Of a stretch of DNA of 9,500 bases, positions 6,679-9,500 are shown one piece after another. The stretch spans positions 1-9,500 of the forward strand of contig JADFIX010000078.1 of the NCBI GenBank assembly GCA_022566435.1, in the 5' to 3' direction. The position numbers and the translations under genes were made by a program. Numbering within the stretch: the first letter of the stretch is position 1; each line of letters starts with the position of its first letter. The stretch comes from Planctomycetota bacterium (lineage in GTDB: Bacteria; Planctomycetota; Phycisphaerae; UBA1845). The notes beneath the pieces were generated by a model. It was not told the origin of the DNA and did no database searches. It saw only the letters and a program-made list of their open reading frames with translations.

Positions 6679-6990
6679 ATGGATATTTACCACGTAATCA
6701 AGCGACCACTGGTGACCGAGAAGGGGACGCACCAATCGCAGCAATCACATGAGGCAACCGCCTCCCGTCCCGCCCGTGGCGGTTCGTATGCCTTCGAGGT
6801 GCATCCCGCGGCTTCCAAGGGGACGATTAGGCAGGCGATTGAAAAAATCTACAGCGTGAAGGTCTTGTCCGTTCGTACCGCGAATCGAAAAGGCAAGCAG
6901 CGACGTGTTCGTTACAAGATGGGGAAGACCCCGGACTGGAAGAAGGCGGTTGTGGTGCTCCACGGGGATCATCATATTGACTTGTTCTGA
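6679..6990 (+). CDS. rplW: 50S ribosomal protein L23
   Basis: L23 sits at the tunnel exit and docks trigger factor and SRP. The 103-residue product has IYHVIKRPLVTEKGT, SYAFEVHPAASKGTIRQAIE, KIYSVKVLSVRTANRKGK and WKKAVVVL. Between the first two motifs there is an extra polar stretch, HQSQQSHEATASRPARGG (about residues 18-35), where short bacterial L23 proteins have only a few residues. It opens 15 bases after rplD. No clear Shine-Dalgarno sequence is seen, so it probably depends on coupled translation. Confidence 0.94.
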   Translation: MDIYHVIKRPLVTEKGTHQSQQSHEATASRPARGGSYAFEVHPAASKGTIRQAIEKIYSVKVLSVRTANRKGKQRRVRYKMGKTPDWKKAVVVLHGDHHIDLF

Positions 6991-7058
6991 GTTTGGCATT
7001 CCGTCATGGTGTCAAGAGATTGACCGGCCTGCTTTTGCGATAGCGACCAGGAAGTTCG

Positions 7059-7925
7059 ATGGCCATTATCAAATATAAACCGACTTCGCCCGGGCGACGA
7101 GCGTCGACGGTAAACGACTTCGCAGAGCTGACTGACAAGCACAAGCGGCCCGAAAAGTCGTTGTGTGAGCGCATCCGCAAGCACGCTGGGCGAAATCACC
7201 ACGGTCGGATTACCGCCCACCACCGCGGTGGTGGAGCGCGTCGCATTTATCGGCGCGTCGATTTCCGCCGTCGTAAAGACGACATGACCGCCACGGTCAT
7301 GGCCATCGAGTATGATCCGAACCGTACGTGCCATATCGCGCTCGTGGAATACGAGGATGGCGAGAAACGCTACGTTTTGGCGCCAGTGGGTCTGACCTCG
7401 GGTGATGTCGTCGAGAGTGGTCGACAGGTGGAGCCTAAGGTGGGCAATACGATGCCTCTCCGCAATATTCCGCCGGGCATGGACGTGCATAACATCGAGA
7501 TGAATGCGGGGCAGGGCGGAAAGCTAGCGCGTTCGGCCGGCTCTTCAGCTCGGCTTCTTTCGCGGACGGATAGTTGGGCGATTCTCGTGCTTCCCTCCGG
7601 GGAAATGCGCGAGGTGCGTTGCGAATGCCGGGCGACCATCGGTCAGGTCGGCAATGTGGAACATCAGAACATACGATGGGGCAAGGCAGGTCGCATGCGA
7701 CATAAGGGGCGTCGCCCGCACGTTCGCGGCACGGCGAAAAACCCGGTCGCCCACCCGTTGGGTGGCGGTGAGGGTCGTAGCGGTGGCGGTCGCCACCCCT
7801 GTAGTCCCACGGGTCGGCTTGCGAAAGGCGGGCGGACTCGCGCTAGAAATAAGGTTTCGAACCGGCGTATCCTTCGCCGTCGAAAAAGCGTTCGGTACGG
7901 ACAGCTTCCGACGCCTAAGAAGTAG
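7059..7925 (+). CDS. rplB: 50S ribosomal protein L2
   Basis: L2 is a universal 23S rRNA-binding protein needed for subunit joining and peptidyl-transferase activity. The 288-residue product begins [14 protein letters not shown] and contains [56 protein letters not shown] and [38 protein letters not shown] follows, with a basic C-terminus. The catalytic-loop His is kept (His232), but the flanking residues differ from E. coli NPVDHPHGGG: Asp becomes Ala231 and the second His becomes Leu234. SPWG is SPTG here. AGGA (7049-7052) lies 6 bases before the ATG. Confidence 0.96.
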   Translation: MAIIKYKPTSPGRRASTVNDFAELTDKHKRPEKSLCERIRKHAGRNHHGRITAHHRGGGARRIYRRVDFRRRKDDMTATVMAIEYDPNRTCHIALVEYEDGEKRYVLAPVGLTSGDVVESGRQVEPKVGNTMPLRNIPPGMDVHNIEMNAGQGGKLARSAGSSARLLSRTDSWAILVLPSGEMREVRCECRATIGQVGNVEHQNIRWGKAGRMRHKGRRPHVRGTAKNPVAHPLGGGEGRSGGGRHPCSPTGRLAKGGRTRARNKVSNRRILRRRKSVRYGQLPTPKK

Positions 7926-8021
7926 ACATGACTGGAACGGTCGCACGCGACGTTGAACGTCGGACGACGACCACCGCGAATACTCCTTGCTTGGGGCCGC
8001 GGGATCACGAGAGGACGCCAG

Positions 8022-8288
8022 ATGGCACGCTCACAAAAGAAGGGTCCGTTCGTCGACGAGAAGCTTTTCAAGAAGGTGATGGACCTGAAGGCTTCGAGTA
8101 GCAGTGCCCCGATTCGGACGTGGGCACGACGCTGTACGATTGTGCCGGAATTCGTAGGGCATAAGTTCGAGGTGCACAACGGACGGGCGTTTTTGTCCGT
8201 TTTTGTAACTGAGGATATGGTCGGGCACAAGCTGGGCGAATTCAGCGCGACGCGAACGTTCCGCGGTCACGGCGGCAAGAAGAGGTAA
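8022..8288 (+). CDS. rpsS: 30S ribosomal protein S19
   Basis: S19 binds 16S rRNA in the 30S head near S13. The 88-residue product is canonical: [77 protein letters not shown]. The frame is open from 7953 with a TTG, but the ATG at 8022 matches the family start exactly and GAGGA (8011-8015) lies 6 bases upstream. The gap from rplB is 96 bases and holds a 15-base palindrome but no evident gene. Confidence 0.96.
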   Translation: MARSQKKGPFVDEKLFKKVMDLKASSSSAPIRTWARRCTIVPEFVGHKFEVHNGRAFLSVFVTEDMVGHKLGEFSATRTFRGHGGKKR

Positions 8289-8344
8289 AGTGTTGAACGA
8301 GGCTAGGCTGGTCGTGCGGCCTCGAATGGACGAGTACAACGCCA

Positions 8345-8686
8345 ATGGATGACGGACAGACTTGGACAGCCAAACACCGCTTCGCACGAATCGCACCGCG
8401 AAAGGCCAGGCTGGTTATCGACCAGATTCGGGGCCAACGCTGCGACGAGGCAGTCGAGCAGCTCAAGTTCAATCCCCGGCGGAGCGCGGTGTTCATTCGG
8501 CAAGTGCTCAAGGCCGCCATGGTCAGTGCGGATGAGTCGGAAGCCGACATGTCGCGCCTGGTGGTGGCCGAAGCGAAAGTGGACGGCGGACCCTATTTTC
8601 GGCGATGGAGGCCGAAGGATCGCGGACGGGTCCACCCCATTGCGAAGCGAACAAGCCACATCGTCGTGACGGTGGCGGAGGGCTAG
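8345..8686 (+). CDS. rplV: 50S ribosomal protein L22
   Basis: L22 contacts all 23S rRNA domains, and its beta-hairpin lines the exit tunnel. The 113-residue product has HRFARIAPRKARLVIDQIRG, AVEQLKFNPRRSAVFIRQVL, LVVAEAKVDGGPYFRRWRP and the hairpin region RGRVHPIAKRTSHIVVTVAE. This matches the family in order and length. The ATG at 8345 is preferred because the short N-terminal extension (MDDGQTWTAK) is typical. No strong Shine-Dalgarno sequence is visible in the 56 bases after rpsS. Confidence 0.95.
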   Translation: MDDGQTWTAKHRFARIAPRKARLVIDQIRGQRCDEAVEQLKFNPRRSAVFIRQVLKAAMVSADESEADMSRLVVAEAKVDGGPYFRRWRPKDRGRVHPIAKRTSHIVVTVAEG

Positions 8687-8736
8687 AGGCGGGTAACGAA
8701 CGTCGGCAGTTGAATATTCCGGCGTAGGAGTTGAAC

Positions 8737-9417
8737 GTGGGACAAAAAGTCCATCCAATAGGTTTTCGAGTCGGCATTACGGAAGGCTGGCGTTCGCGAT
8801 GGTTCGCGCCGAAGGCCGCGTATGCCGAATTCCTTATTGAGGATCAGGTCATCCGCCGGTTCGTGGACGAAAGGTTGAATCGTCAGCCTCCGTTCGCGGG
8901 TCTTGCCCGAGTGGAGATTGAACGGACGCGCGATGAGGTTCGTGTGCAGCTACACACGGCCAGGCCCGGCTTGGTGATCGGACCGAAGGGTTCCGAAGTC
9001 GACAAGCTTAAAGAATCGCTCGAAGACCTGACCGATCGCAAGATTACATTGAACATCGCGGAGATCAAGGTGCCCGATGGCGATGCCAAGTTGATCGCCG
9101 AGGCCATCGCCGAGCAGCTCAAGAAGCGCGGGAGCTTTCGGCGGGTGATGAAGACCTGGATGGAGGCGGCCATGGCGGCCGGCGCGAAGGGCATCAAGAT
9201 CATGGTAGCTGGTCGCCTGGGTGGTTCGGAAATGTCCCGTCGCAACTGGATGCGCGATGGTCGCGTGCCCCTGCAGACACTGCGGGCCGATATTGATTAT
9301 GCGCGCGCGGAAGCGGGCACAACGTATGGGCGCATTGGTGTGAAGGTCTGGATTTACAAAGGCGATGTGCTGGTGGATGAAAAGCCTGAGGCCACGGACG
9401 TCTACGTGAGCGATTAA
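8737..9417 (+). CDS. rpsC: 30S ribosomal protein S3
   Basis: S3 lies at the mRNA entry of the 30S subunit and has helicase activity with S4 and S5. The 226-residue product starts MGQKVHPIGFRVGITEGW, the standard S3 start. The KH domain has RPGLVIGPKGSEVDKL with the GxxG loop GPKG at 82-85. The C-terminal domain has GAKGIKIMVAGRLGGSEMSR and RVPLQTLRADIDYARAEAGT, then YGRIGVKVWIYKGDVL. The GTG at 8737 is chosen over an in-frame TTG at 8731, since AGGAG (8726-8730) lies 6 bases upstream and family starts read MGQKV. The C-terminal tail is short. Confidence 0.96.
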   Translation: MGQKVHPIGFRVGITEGWRSRWFAPKAAYAEFLIEDQVIRRFVDERLNRQPPFAGLARVEIERTRDEVRVQLHTARPGLVIGPKGSEVDKLKESLEDLTDRKITLNIAEIKVPDGDAKLIAEAIAEQLKKRGSFRRVMKTWMEAAMAAGAKGIKIMVAGRLGGSEMSRRNWMRDGRVPLQTLRADIDYARAEAGTTYGRIGVKVWIYKGDVLVDEKPEATDVYVSD

Positions 9418-9450
9418 TTTAGTATATTCGAGTAGTAAGGATTAGCTGCC

Positions 9451-9500
9451 ATGTTGATGCCAAAACGGGTCAAGTATCGAAAACAAATGCGGGGTCGCAT
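9451..9500 (+). CDS. rplP: 50S ribosomal protein L16, N-terminal part (runs off window)
   Basis: The last 50 bases encode MLMPKRVKYRKQMRGR, the characteristic L16 start. L16 helps position tRNA in the A site and stimulates late 50S maturation. It opens 33 bases after rpsC, the canonical neighbour order. AAGG (9437-9440) lies 10 bases upstream of the ATG. Only 16 complete codons are visible. Confidence 0.93.
   Translation, partial: MLMPKRVKYRKQMRGR

Noticed and set aside
7020..7048. TTGACCGGCCTG before rplB, 11 of 12 bases like the S10 promoter -35 region, as an internal promoter
   Set aside because: No acceptable -10 box lies 15-19 bases downstream.
7948..7962. 15-base palindrome CGACGTTGAACGTCG in the rplB-rpsS gap as an operator
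   Set aside because: It is a single copy with no nearby promoter, and the context gives no support for regulator binding.

Overview
The window looks like a chromosomal segment of a planctomycete, most likely of the Phycisphaerae type. This rests on an IPTL-type C-terminal sorting signal, a small membrane protein ending in the CxxCGYNxxGNxSGxCPECG zinc-ribbon motif common in that group, flagellar FlhA, and moderately GC-rich ribosomal genes with frequent GTG starts. The assignment is inferred from motifs, not from a phylogeny.

The left half (1-4340) is a patchwork of intact and broken genes. Positions 1-463 (minus strand) are a recognisable FlhA fragment whose 5' part is missing. At 464 the sequence switches with no gap to the body of a plus-strand surface protein that has lost its own 5' end. 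That protein has a C39-like cysteine-peptidase domain, a fibronectin-III-like domain and the IPTVSEWG sorting tail, and runs to 2416. A 450-base stretch without a firm gene follows, then a small membrane zinc-ribbon protein (2867-3397), a decayed Ada N-terminal fragment (3417 to about 3525) and a planctomycete-style dispersed repeat (about 3535-3560).

The main discovery is on the minus strand at 3581-4327. What looks like two adjacent short reading frames is one gene of 248 codons with an in-frame UGA at codon 90. The frame reads GSYT-U-PPF, the active-site motif of iodothyronine deiodinases (GSCTUPPF). A hairpin with the loop AGGUU follows the UGA at the spacing of a bacterial SECIS element. 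This is a predicted bacterial deiodinase-family selenoprotein with a lipoprotein-type signal peptide.

The right half (4790-9500) is the start of the S10 ribosomal operon in canonical order: rpsJ, rplC, rplD, rplW, rplB, rpsS, rplV, rpsC, rplP (the last cut by the window edge). A TTGACA promoter and a leader hairpin lie before rpsJ, and a second hairpin followed by six T lies directly before rplC. The operon is divergent from the selenoprotein gene, with about 440 bases of apparently non-coding DNA before the promoter. The nine products are ribosomal proteins: S10, S19 and S3 of the small subunit, and L3, L4, L23, L2, L22 and L16 of the large subunit. L3 and L2 carry noteworthy changes in loops that lie near the peptidyl-transferase centre.
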